From Thermoplasmata archaeon (lineage in GTDB: Archaea; Thermoplasmatota; DTKX01; GCA-020343715): 9,290 bases of DNA. The stretch spans positions 1,951,908 to 1,961,197 of the forward strand of contig CP070808.1 of assembly GCA_020343715.1 (NCBI GenBank), written 5' to 3'. The notes beneath the pieces were generated by a model. The model was not told the DNA's origin. It saw nothing but the letters and a program-made list of their open reading frames with translations, and searched no databases. The translations under genes were made by a program, and so were the position numbers. Every line of letters starts with the position of its first letter. The stretch's first letter is position 1. This document shows positions 1 to 5,611 of the stretch, piece after piece.

Positions 1-1
1 C

Positions 2-406
2 GTCCTGAAGATGGACACGTACCTGACCCGTATCGGGCGGTACGGCAAGGACATCGCGAAGGCCACCCGCAAGATGGGGGACCGGCCGCACCTGGCCAAG
101 CTGGTGATGATCCCCAAGCAGGCCGAGCTGGTTGAGGGGATGGTCCGCGACGCCCTCCGGGCCTTCCGCGAGGACGACGTGGACCCGATCTCAGACTTCA
201 CCGACCGGGACGACGAGGTGGACGCAATATGGTCGGCGGTGTTCCGCGAGTGCGCCACCTACATGATGGAGGACCCGGCGAACATCACGCCGTGCACCTA
301 CTACATCCTGGTCTCGTGGCACCTGGAGCGCTGCGGTGACCACGCGTGCAAGATCGCCGAGAAGGTGCACTACAAGGTAACGGGCGAGCACATCGAGATC
401 AAGTGA
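2..406 (+). CDS. PhoU family protein, 3' portion (gene begins before the window)
   Basis: Only the C-terminal 134 residues are inside the window; the frame is open to its left edge, so the Met at position 11 is not the start. PhoU proteins are cytosolic three-helix-bundle proteins that bind metal and restrain the PhoR/Pst phosphate system or related transporters. The evidence is two copies of the family's helix motif: RIGRYGKDIA near the window edge (usually ERIGDYA-type) and LERCGDHACKIAE about 20 residues before the end, followed by the common TGE tail. In between lies a helical stretch rich in acidic residues (EDDVDPISDFTDRDDEVD) typical of the second PhoU repeat. The ERCGDH form has Cys where Ile is usual. 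No pst genes are visible, so the partner could be a phosphate transporter outside the window, or the protein could be an archaeal PhoU-like regulator. The family call is firm; the exact role is not. Confidence 0.88.
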   Translation, partial: VLKMDTYLTRIGRYGKDIAKATRKMGDRPHLAKLVMIPKQAELVEGMVRDALRAFREDDVDPISDFTDRDDEVDAIWSAVFRECATYMMEDPANITPCTYYILVSWHLERCGDHACKIAEKVHYKVTGEHIEIK

Positions 407-426
407 TGCCAGGAGGACCTGGCATC
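405..426. terminator. Perfect 9-bp stem-loop between convergent genes (possible bidirectional 3' element)
   Basis: GATGCCAGG (405-413) and CCTGGCATC (418-426) are exact reverse complements around an AGGA loop. The left arm begins inside the TGA stop of the PhoU gene, and the right arm ends 17 nt from the stop of the convergent small gene. No T tract follows on either strand, so it is neither a typical bacterial intrinsic terminator nor a typical archaeal U-tract terminator. It may mark or protect both 3' ends. The structure is plain in the sequence; the role is inferred. Confidence 0.45.
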
Positions 427-442
427 CAAGCGATGGACCGAC

Positions 443-739
443 CTACGAGCTGGGGGACTCGATGAGGCGGTTCATGACCTCGTGAGCATCTACGATGGGG
501 CTGATCTCCGCGTGGGCGATCTTCAGCGTGGGGTCCATCATCTTAGAGATGCTCTCGGCCGAGTCCGACTCCACCACCATGTACATGGTGTGGGCGATGT
601 TGTTGGAGTACAGGCTGTGGACCTTCACGTCCAGCTCGTCGGCGATGCTCAGCATCTTGCCGAAGGTGGCCTTTATCCTCTCGGGGTCGTCGGACGGGCA
701 GGTCTCGGGGGTGTGCACATGGGTCACGTGGAAAAGCAT
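443..739 (-). CDS. Small DUF3303-like protein, 98 aa
   Basis: The product starts MLFHVTHVHTPETCPSDDPE and alternates short beta strands and helices (VKVHSLYSNNIAHTMYMVVE, then KMMDPTLKIAHAEISPIVD), as expected for a ferredoxin-like alpha/beta fold that forms dimeric barrels. The opening VTHxHTPExCP and the later HTMYMVVESDS resemble DUF3303-type proteins as I remember them; function is unknown. The frame stays open to a GTG at 791-793, but the ATG at 737-739 is the better start: a GGAGG lies 8 nt upstream (plus-strand 748-752), family similarity starts at this Met, and the 18 extra residues look like untranslated leader. It has three His and one Cys near the N-terminus, but I see no recognised catalytic set. 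It is convergent with the PhoU gene and divergent from the photolyase gene. The coding call is firm and the family moderately sure. Confidence 0.7.
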   Translation of the reverse strand: MLFHVTHVHTPETCPSDDPERIKATFGKMLSIADELDVKVHSLYSNNIAHTMYMVVESDSAESISKMMDPTLKIAHAEISPIVDAHEVMNRLIESPSS

Positions 740-747
740 CCGGAATT

Positions 748-752
748 CCTCC
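748..752 (-). promoter_or_regulatory. Shine-Dalgarno GGAGG that sets the start of the DUF3303-like gene
   Basis: Read on the minus strand the sequence is GGAGG, then 8 nt, then ATG at 739. The competing upstream GTG (791-793) has no comparable motif in the AT-rich sequence before it. Confidence 0.7.
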
Positions 753-775
753 GGGCCCTCGGAAGTGCGTCCGGT

Positions 776-870
776 ATTAACGTCTACTCCCACATTTCGC
801 AGTTAATTCATTTTGTTACCAGTTTTTGAGTCGAGTTAATAACGATTCGCGAATTTATTATTAATTAATG
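776..870. promoter_or_regulatory. AT-rich divergent promoter region between the DUF3303-like gene and photolyase
   Basis: This stretch contrasts sharply with the GC-rich coding DNA on both sides. It contains several archaeal TATA-like candidates: TTTATTATTAATTAAT at 854-869 (usable in either direction), TTAATAA at 836-842, and TTAATTCATTTTG near 803. A TATA element near 855-865 would place photolyase transcription start near 885-895, giving a leader of about 45-55 nt. The same DNA can serve the minus-strand gene, which keeps a leader with an SD. Which box is used cannot be told by eye. It also holds the interrupted palindrome listed next. Apart from these signals the 199 bases between the two start codons contain no gene that I can support. 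Confidence 0.6.
836..864. repeat. Interrupted palindrome, possible operator
   Basis: The core ATTCGCGAAT (845-854) is a perfect 10-bp palindrome. It is flanked by TTAATAA (836-842) and its reverse complement TTATTAA (858-864), with 2 and 3 nt between core and arms. The whole is a near-symmetrical 29-bp element inside the divergent promoter, overlapping the TATA candidates, which suits a dimeric repressor. The bases are certain; binding by a regulator is inferred. Confidence 0.4.
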
Positions 871-938
871 GGGCCTGGGCCCACGCTGGGCGAAAGTGTC
901 ATCGTTGGGCAGTCGCATTCATACATCAGGACCGTGGG

Positions 939-2294
939 ATGATGCAAGGGGAGCGGGTCGAACCAAGTCGGCATCGAATGCTCAGGAAGGGCCGGGACGG
1001 CGAGGGCCCCGTCCTCTACTGGATGTCGCGGGACCAGCGGGCCCAGGACAACTGGGCCCTTCTCCACGCCCAGGACCTGGCCCTCGCTCGCTCCCGGCCC
1101 CTGGTGGTCGTCTTCTGCCTCGCCCCATCCTTCCTGGGAGCCGCTGTCAGGCAATACGCATTCATGCTCAAGGGCCTGGGGGAGACCGCGGTGGAACTTC
1201 GCGACCGGAACGTCGCGTTCCGTCTCCTGCGGGGTGACCCCGGACCGGAGGTGGCGGCCCTCGCCGGCGACATCGACGCCATGCACGTTGTCACTGACGC
1301 GGACCCGTTGAACGTCAAGAGGGCATGGAGGGATGCCCTCCTCGCCGCCACCGATAGGACCGTCACGCTGGTGGACGCCCACAACGTGGTGCCGGTTTGG
1401 ACCGCCTCGGACAAGCGGGAGTGGGCCGCCTACACCATCCGACCCAAGATCCATCGGCAGCTCCCCAGGTTCCTGACGGAACTGCCACCCCTCCTAGAGC
1501 ACACGCACTCGTGGGACGACGGGACCGAGGAGGTGGACCCGCCATCCCTCGTGGGCTCCCTTGACCTGGACCCCTCCATCCCCGAGGTGGACAGCCCCGT
1601 CCCGGGGCCGAGGGCGGGCTCCGAGGTCCTCTCGGATTTCATAGATGAGGGGCTCGAGGACTATGACGAGGCCCGGAACGACCCCTCCGTCGACGGCACA
1701 TCCCGACTCTCCCCCTACCTTCACTTCGGCCAGATATCCCCCCAACGGGTCGCCTGGGAGGTCGAGCGGGCGGACATGGGCGGCACGGGGGCCTTCATCG
1801 AGGAGCAGGTGGTCAGGAGGGAGCTGGCGGACAACTTCTGCCACTACGAGCCCCGCTACTCGGAGACCGCTGCCTTCCCGGACTGGGCCCGGACGACGCT
1901 GGAGGACCACCTGTCGGACCCCAGGGAGCGGATCTACGGACCGGAGGAGCTGGAGGGGGGCAGGACCGACGACGAGCTGTGGAACGCGGCCCAGCGCCAG
2001 ATGGTGCGCACGGGATGGATGCACGGCTACATGCGGATGTACTGGGCCAAGCGGCTCCTCGTCTGGACCCCCACACCGGAGGACGCCATGGCCATCGCCA
2101 TCGACCTCAACGACAGATACCAGCTGGACGGCCGGGACCCCAACGGGTACACAGGCATCGCGTGGAGCATCGGAGGCGTCCACGACCGCGCATGGGGCCC
2201 CCGCCCCGTGTTCGGGAAGGTGCGGTCCATGAGCCCCAAGGCCACGCCCCGCAAGTTCGACTCGAGGACCTACATCGACCGCTTCGCCAGGTAA
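939..2294 (+). CDS. phr: Class II CPD photolyase (deoxyribodipyrimidine photolyase), 451 aa
   Basis: The enzyme uses blue/UV-A light and reduced FAD to split cyclobutane pyrimidine dimers in DNA (EC 4.1.99.3). Class II hallmarks appear in order: GPVLYWMSRDQRAQDNWAL (about 23-41), opening the Rossmann-like antenna domain; VDAHNVVPVWTASDK (145-159) with TIRPKIH after it; SPYLHFGQISPQRVAWEVE (258-276), the start of the FAD-binding helical domain; RRELADNFCHY (293-303); LWNAAQRQMVRTGWMHGYM (347-365); RMYWAK; and LDGRDPNGYTGIAWSIGGVH (396-415). The Asn of DPNGY corresponds, by family knowledge, to the residue near flavin N5. The length matches the family. The ATG at 939 (a second ATG follows directly) is chosen because similarity starts about seven residues in; no clear SD is present. 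It is divergent from the small DUF gene across an AT-rich promoter. A Trp at 360 replaces the usual Lys-type residue before MHGYMR. The gene looks intact and the call is firm. Confidence 0.97.
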   Translation: MMQGERVEPSRHRMLRKGRDGEGPVLYWMSRDQRAQDNWALLHAQDLALARSRPLVVVFCLAPSFLGAAVRQYAFMLKGLGETAVELRDRNVAFRLLRGDPGPEVAALAGDIDAMHVVTDADPLNVKRAWRDALLAATDRTVTLVDAHNVVPVWTASDKREWAAYTIRPKIHRQLPRFLTELPPLLEHTHSWDDGTEEVDPPSLVGSLDLDPSIPEVDSPVPGPRAGSEVLSDFIDEGLEDYDEARNDPSVDGTSRLSPYLHFGQISPQRVAWEVERADMGGTGAFIEEQVVRRELADNFCHYEPRYSETAAFPDWARTTLEDHLSDPRERIYGPEELEGGRTDDELWNAAQRQMVRTGWMHGYMRMYWAKRLLVWTPTPEDAMAIAIDLNDRYQLDGRDPNGYTGIAWSIGGVHDRAWGPRPVFGKVRSMSPKATPRKFDSRTYIDRFAR

Positions 2295-2302
2295 CGTATA
2301 AG
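2295..2302 (+). promoter_or_regulatory. TATA-like element before the pentapeptide-repeat channel gene
   Basis: CGTATAAG begins just after the photolyase stop codon (2292-2294) and is centred about 32 nt ahead of the ATG at 2331. With the usual archaeal spacing, transcription would begin about 5 nt before that ATG, giving a nearly leaderless mRNA. This fits the absence of an SD here and favours 2331 over the in-frame TTG at 2322. Confidence 0.55.
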
Positions 2303-2330
2303 TCCCCCAAGGTCCCTATTATTGAACATC

Positions 2331-3869
2331 ATGGGGAACGAGGAGGAGGGGCAGGCCCGACCCGAGGCCGAGCCCGACACCGAGCCCGCCGCCGAGACGA
2401 AGGTCGAGGCCAAGCCCAAGACGTGCACCTACGAGAAGGTGGACGGCGACCGCTGCCAGCTGCAGGCCATGGCCGACTCGTCGGCGGGGCTGTGCATGTT
2501 CCACGAGCCAGTGGCATCGAAGGACGGCGCTGCGGCGACCCGCGAGTTCCTGAAGCGGGTGGACGCGGGGGACCACGACTTCGAGGGTTACCAGCTGGAG
2601 GACGCGGACCTGTCCGGCAAGGTCTTCCACTCGGACATGATCTTCCGGCGGGCCGTGTTCACCGGAAAGACGTCCTTCCAGGAGGCCAACTTCACCGAGC
2701 ACGCCTTCTTCCAGGACGCGGAGTTCAAGGGCGAGGTGGACATGGGCAAGGCCCGGTTCGCGAACGATGTCAGCTTCGAGGACGTGACGTTCCGAGGGGA
2801 GACCTCCTTCGAGGAGGCCCGCTTCGACGGCGGTTCTTACTGGGTGAAGGCTGTCTTCAAGCGGGACGCGGTGTTCAAGGAGTCGGCCTTCGGCGAGGAG
2901 GCCCGCTTCGAGGAGGTCCGGTTCGGACCCCACGTGGACTTCGCCCACGCCAAGTTCTTCGGCGACGTCCACTTCGACGACCTGCGGGTCGAGGGCACCC
3001 TCTACCTGGGCTTCGCCGAGTTCCTGAAGTACGCCTTCTTCATGGAGGCGGAGGCCCAGGGGAAGGCGGACTTCTCCTTCGCCCAGTTCATGAACTACGC
3101 CGACTTCACCAGGTCCAAGTGGAAGGAGCTGAACATGACCGACGTGATCTTCGAGCGCCGGGGCTGCTTCGACGGCTCGGTCATCGAGTCGGGCACCTTC
3201 GAGGACGCAGAGCTGAGGCACGTGACCTTCCGGTCAGTGGACATGGCCAACGTCTTCACCACAGGTGCCTCCCTGGAGGAGGCATACATGTCCCAGGCCC
3301 AGTGGGGCACACCGGTGCGGGGTCCCCTGGGCAAGAAGCTGGTCGTGCGGGAGGAGACGATGGCCAACGAGGAGGGCACCCGGGAGGCCCTCATCCGGGC
3401 CGAGGCGGCCCACCGGAACCTGAAGGAGTCTTACAAGAACGAGGGCGACTACGGGACGGCGGGCGAGTTCTTCATCCGCGAGATGGACATCCGGGCACGG
3501 GTGGCGCTGATGGACCGGGAGTACGGCTACTGGGTGATGAGCAAGCTCATCTCGGGACTGTGCGGCTACGGCGAGCGGCCGACGAGGGTCATATTCTGGT
3601 GGTTCGCCTTCACCTTCACCTTCGCCATCATCTATTTCACGGGCCAGCTGATCCAGTACTCCGACGGCGTCACCGAGATCGACTTCGGCACCCTCAGCGG
3701 GTTCCTCACCTGTTTCTACTTCTCGGTCGTTACGTTCACGACGCTGGGTTTCGGCGACATCAGCCCAGTCACCGACCTGGGCCGCGGCGTGGCCAGCGTG
3801 GAGGCGTTCACGGGCGCCTTCATGATTGCGCTGTTCGTGCTCGTGTTCGGCAGGAAGATGATCCGGTAG
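2331..3869 (+). CDS. Pentapeptide-repeat / two-TM potassium-channel fusion protein, 512 aa
   Basis: Four parts are visible. Residues 1-30 are a charged, Glu/Pro/Ala-rich tail. Residues 32-58 hold Cys32, Cys42, Cys55 and His58 (C-x9-C-x12-C-x2-H), a likely zinc site. Residues about 90-325 are pentapeptide-type repeats with a Phe ladder: spacing alternates 5 and 6 residues from 94 to 264 and becomes a regular 5 from 280 to 325. A helical linker follows (EALIRAEAAHRNLKES and the common GDYGTAGEFF), then a two-TM pore domain: TM1 about 419-438, pore helix and selectivity filter TTLGFGD (470-476), TM2 about 485-507. By family knowledge this is a potassium-selective membrane channel with a large cytosolic N-terminal stalk; ligand and gating are unknown. 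The ATG at 2331 is preferred to TTG 2322 on TATA spacing. TM1 is short and there is no voltage-sensor segment. The gene stands alone between photolyase and SOUL. Selectivity for K+ is inferred from the filter. Confidence 0.9.
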   Translation: MGNEEEGQARPEAEPDTEPAAETKVEAKPKTCTYEKVDGDRCQLQAMADSSAGLCMFHEPVASKDGAAATREFLKRVDAGDHDFEGYQLEDADLSGKVFHSDMIFRRAVFTGKTSFQEANFTEHAFFQDAEFKGEVDMGKARFANDVSFEDVTFRGETSFEEARFDGGSYWVKAVFKRDAVFKESAFGEEARFEEVRFGPHVDFAHAKFFGDVHFDDLRVEGTLYLGFAEFLKYAFFMEAEAQGKADFSFAQFMNYADFTRSKWKELNMTDVIFERRGCFDGSVIESGTFEDAELRHVTFRSVDMANVFTTGASLEEAYMSQAQWGTPVRGPLGKKLVVREETMANEEGTREALIRAEAAHRNLKESYKNEGDYGTAGEFFIREMDIRARVALMDREYGYWVMSKLISGLCGYGERPTRVIFWWFAFTFTFAIIYFTGQLIQYSDGVTEIDFGTLSGFLTCFYFSVVTFTTLGFGDISPVTDLGRGVASVEAFTGAFMIALFVLVFGRKMIR

Positions 3870-3891
3870 GCATCCCCTGGACAGGGTCAAC

Positions 3892-3900
3892 CTTGAAATA
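3892..3900 (+). promoter_or_regulatory. TATA-like element before the SOUL gene
   Basis: CTTGAAATA is centred about 27 nt ahead of the ATG at 3923, the right spacing for a leaderless archaeal transcript starting at the ATG. No SD precedes that ATG. The motif is degenerate, so confidence is moderate. Confidence 0.4.
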
Positions 3901-3922
3901 GACCGCGGCACTGTTAACCACC

Positions 3923-4456
3923 ATGGTCAAGAAGGCCAAGTACACCGTGGTCCGCGACCTGGGCCGTGTGGAGGTCCGGCGCTACGAGCCCATGGTCATA
4001 GCCAAGGTAGACAGCTACAGGGGCTCGGGCTTCAACCTGCTGTTCCGCTACATCACCGGCGAGAACCGGGACCGCTCCAAGGTGGCCATGACCGCCCCCG
4101 TCATCAGCGAGCGCTCGGACCAGGGCGAGCGCATCGCCATGACCGCCCCAGTCTACACCCAGGAGGACTCCATGGCCTTCGTCATGCCCGAGGGTTACAC
4201 CTTGGAGACCACGCCGTTGCCCGGCGACGACCGGGTGACCATCGAGGAGGTGCCCGGGCGGTACGTGGCCGCCCTGCGCTTCTCCGGCCGCTGGACGGAC
4301 TCGGCCTTCGAGAAGCGCTCGGCCCAGCTCGTAGGAACGCTGGAACGCGAGGGGATCGGGACGGTCGGCACCGTGTTCTCCATGCTCTACAACCCCCCGT
4401 TCACCCCTCCCTTCCTCCGGAGGAACGAGGTCGCGATAGAGATAATCGTGGAGTAA
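3923..4456 (+). CDS. SOUL-family haem/tetrapyrrole-binding protein, 177 aa
   Basis: SOUL/HBP proteins are small cytosolic beta-barrel proteins that bind haem or other tetrapyrroles; their cellular role in prokaryotes is not settled. The evidence is family-typical from end to end: YTVVRDLGRVEVRRYEP (7-23), GFNLLFRYITGENR (36-49), the duplicated AMTAPV (55-60 and 72-77), FVMPEGYTLETTPLP (86-100), VPGRYVAALRFSG (110-122) and YNPPFTPPFLRRNEVAIEI (156-174). The length is normal and no signal peptide is present. The translated protein contains no histidine and no cysteine, so a His-ligated haem is ruled out; binding would have to be hydrophobic or use another ligand, as reported for p22HBP. The start is the ATG 23 nt after a TATA-like element. 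Its neighbours on the same strand, channel and aRF1-like gene, suggest no shared pathway. Confidence 0.93.
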   Translation: MVKKAKYTVVRDLGRVEVRRYEPMVIAKVDSYRGSGFNLLFRYITGENRDRSKVAMTAPVISERSDQGERIAMTAPVYTQEDSMAFVMPEGYTLETTPLPGDDRVTIEEVPGRYVAALRFSGRWTDSAFEKRSAQLVGTLEREGIGTVGTVFSMLYNPPFTPPFLRRNEVAIEIIVE

Positions 4457-4465
4457 AGGTTAAGG
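4453..4465 (+). promoter_or_regulatory. Weak TATA-like element before the aRF1-like gene
   Basis: GTAAAGGTTAAGG overlaps the SOUL stop codon and lies about 24-36 nt ahead of the ATG at 4489. It fits the spacing seen at the two preceding genes but is a poor match, so transcription by read-through from the SOUL gene is an alternative. Confidence 0.25.
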
Positions 4466-4488
4466 GCCGTGACCGATAATTGCATCCC

Positions 4489-5610
4489 ATGGGGTCACGT
4501 GTGGAGGTCACACCCCTCACCGACATCGACGTGAGGGCGCTGGCGGAGGTGCAGTCGGACCACGACTGCTTCCTCTCCATATACCTCCCGACGGGGTCCG
4601 AGATGGACATCGAGTCCAACCGGGACTTCCTGCGGGACCGGGTGGAGGCCATCTGGAAGGCCCTAGACGGCGAGGTGGAGAAGGAGTTTGATGAGACCTG
4701 GTCCAGCCTGGGGGAGGGCCTTCACGGGCCGGCCGTGGCGAAGGAGCGGGGCCGGGTGGTCTTCGTGTCCGCCTGCGAGGACTTCTTCGAGACCTACCGC
4801 CTCCCCGTGGAGGTGGAACGGAGGCTGGTGCTGGACAACTCCCCCTACATCCTGCCCCTTACCCTCCTCCTGGACGACCATGAGGACTACGGGCTTGTTC
4901 TTATGGACTCCCAGGAGGCCACCTTCTACACCGTCCGGTCCACCATCATGAGGGCCACCGAGACGGCCAGCGTGGACCTGATGAACCGCCACAAGAAGGG
5001 TGGGATGAGCCAGAAGCGCTTCAACCGTCTGCGGAGGGGCCAGGTGGATGCATTCATCGACGAGATCGTGGACGACCTGGACAAGGTGGACCTGGCGTCC
5101 ATGAGGGGGATGGTCGTGGCCGGGCCTGGGGAGGCGAAGGCCCACCTGGTGGACGCCCTGCCCCCTCGGTACTCCGGGATGGTGCTGGGTACGGTGGACA
5201 CCGACATGGACGTGCGCCACGCCGAGCTGCTCGCCCACGCCGACGAGCTGGCGATGGCCGACGAGGTCTCCGACGAGGAGGCGGCTGTGGAGGGCCTGCG
5301 CCGGGCCATCTTCAAGGACGAGCTGGCCGCCGTGGGGCTGGAGGAGACGCGCGCGGCCCTGGCGATGGGTAGGGTAGCCACCCTCGTCCTCGAGGACGAC
5401 CTGGACGTGAAGGGCTGGGTCTGCGAGACGTGCAAGGGCTTCTCCGACTCCCCCGTCAAGTGCCCGCGCTGCGGCGCCAAGGTCTCGCCCGCTGACCTGA
5501 TCAACGAGCTGGTGGAGATGGCCCACCGTACTGACGCAGCGGTGCAGCACGTGAAGGTCTCGCCCTTCTTGGACTCCATCGGCGGCGTGGGCGCCGTCCT
5601 GCGCTACTGA
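4489..5610 (+). CDS. aRF1/eRF1-like protein of the Vms1/baeRF type, GGMSQ loop, 373 aa
   Basis: Class-1 release factors and Vms1-type relatives hydrolyse peptidyl-tRNA on the ribosome. The N-terminal part contains LSIYLPTG (29-36), common to aRF1 and baeRF proteins, but no NIKS or YxCxxxF stop-codon-reading motifs. A middle domain follows with RHKKGGMSQKRFNRLRRG (167-184), the equivalent of the aRF1 GGQ loop, then VVAGPGEAK (209-217) and MVLGTVDTD. The C-terminal domain has EETRAALAMGRVATLVL (285-301), a zinc ribbon C312-x2-C315-x9-C325-x2-C328, and the aRF1-like end GGVGAVLRY. The Gln of GGQ is Met here; a Gln sits two residues later, somewhat like Vms1 loops (GGSQ). It is shorter than canonical aRF1 (about 410-420). 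A role in rescue of stalled ribosomes is plausible, but loss of activity is possible. The ATG at 4489 is preferred to the TTG at 4480. Family firm, function inferred. Confidence 0.85.
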   Translation: MGSRVEVTPLTDIDVRALAEVQSDHDCFLSIYLPTGSEMDIESNRDFLRDRVEAIWKALDGEVEKEFDETWSSLGEGLHGPAVAKERGRVVFVSACEDFFETYRLPVEVERRLVLDNSPYILPLTLLLDDHEDYGLVLMDSQEATFYTVRSTIMRATETASVDLMNRHKKGGMSQKRFNRLRRGQVDAFIDEIVDDLDKVDLASMRGMVVAGPGEAKAHLVDALPPRYSGMVLGTVDTDMDVRHAELLAHADELAMADEVSDEEAAVEGLRRAIFKDELAAVGLEETRAALAMGRVATLVLEDDLDVKGWVCETCKGFSDSPVKCPRCGAKVSPADLINELVEMAHRTDAAVQHVKVSPFLDSIGGVGAVLRY

Positions 5611-5611
5611 C

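Noticed and set aside
871..882. GGGCC-TG-GGCCC inverted repeat before photolyase
   Set aside because: The 2-nt loop is too small for a stable hairpin and the motif is a common product of GC-rich composition.
2319..3221. A 300-codon open frame on - opposite the channel gene
   Set aside because: Its Glu/Val/Leu repetitiveness mirrors the pentapeptide repeats of the sense strand; no independent domain or start signal.
3875..3886. CCCTG-GA-CAGGG inverted repeat after the channel gene, as a terminator
   Set aside because: The stem is at most 4-5 bp with a tiny loop and no T tract; this is expected by chance in GC-rich DNA.
1979..3901. A 640-codon open frame on + across the end of photolyase and the whole channel gene
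   Set aside because: Its translation is Arg/Gly/His/Pro-rich low-complexity sequence with no recognisable domain, while the overlapping frames encode clear photolyase and channel proteins. Long stop-free shadow frames are expected in GC-rich DNA.
939..4456. A light-response operon of photolyase, channel and SOUL protein
   Set aside because: They share strand and short spacers, but each spacer after photolyase has its own TATA-like element and the genes have no known common pathway; co-transcription is not supported.
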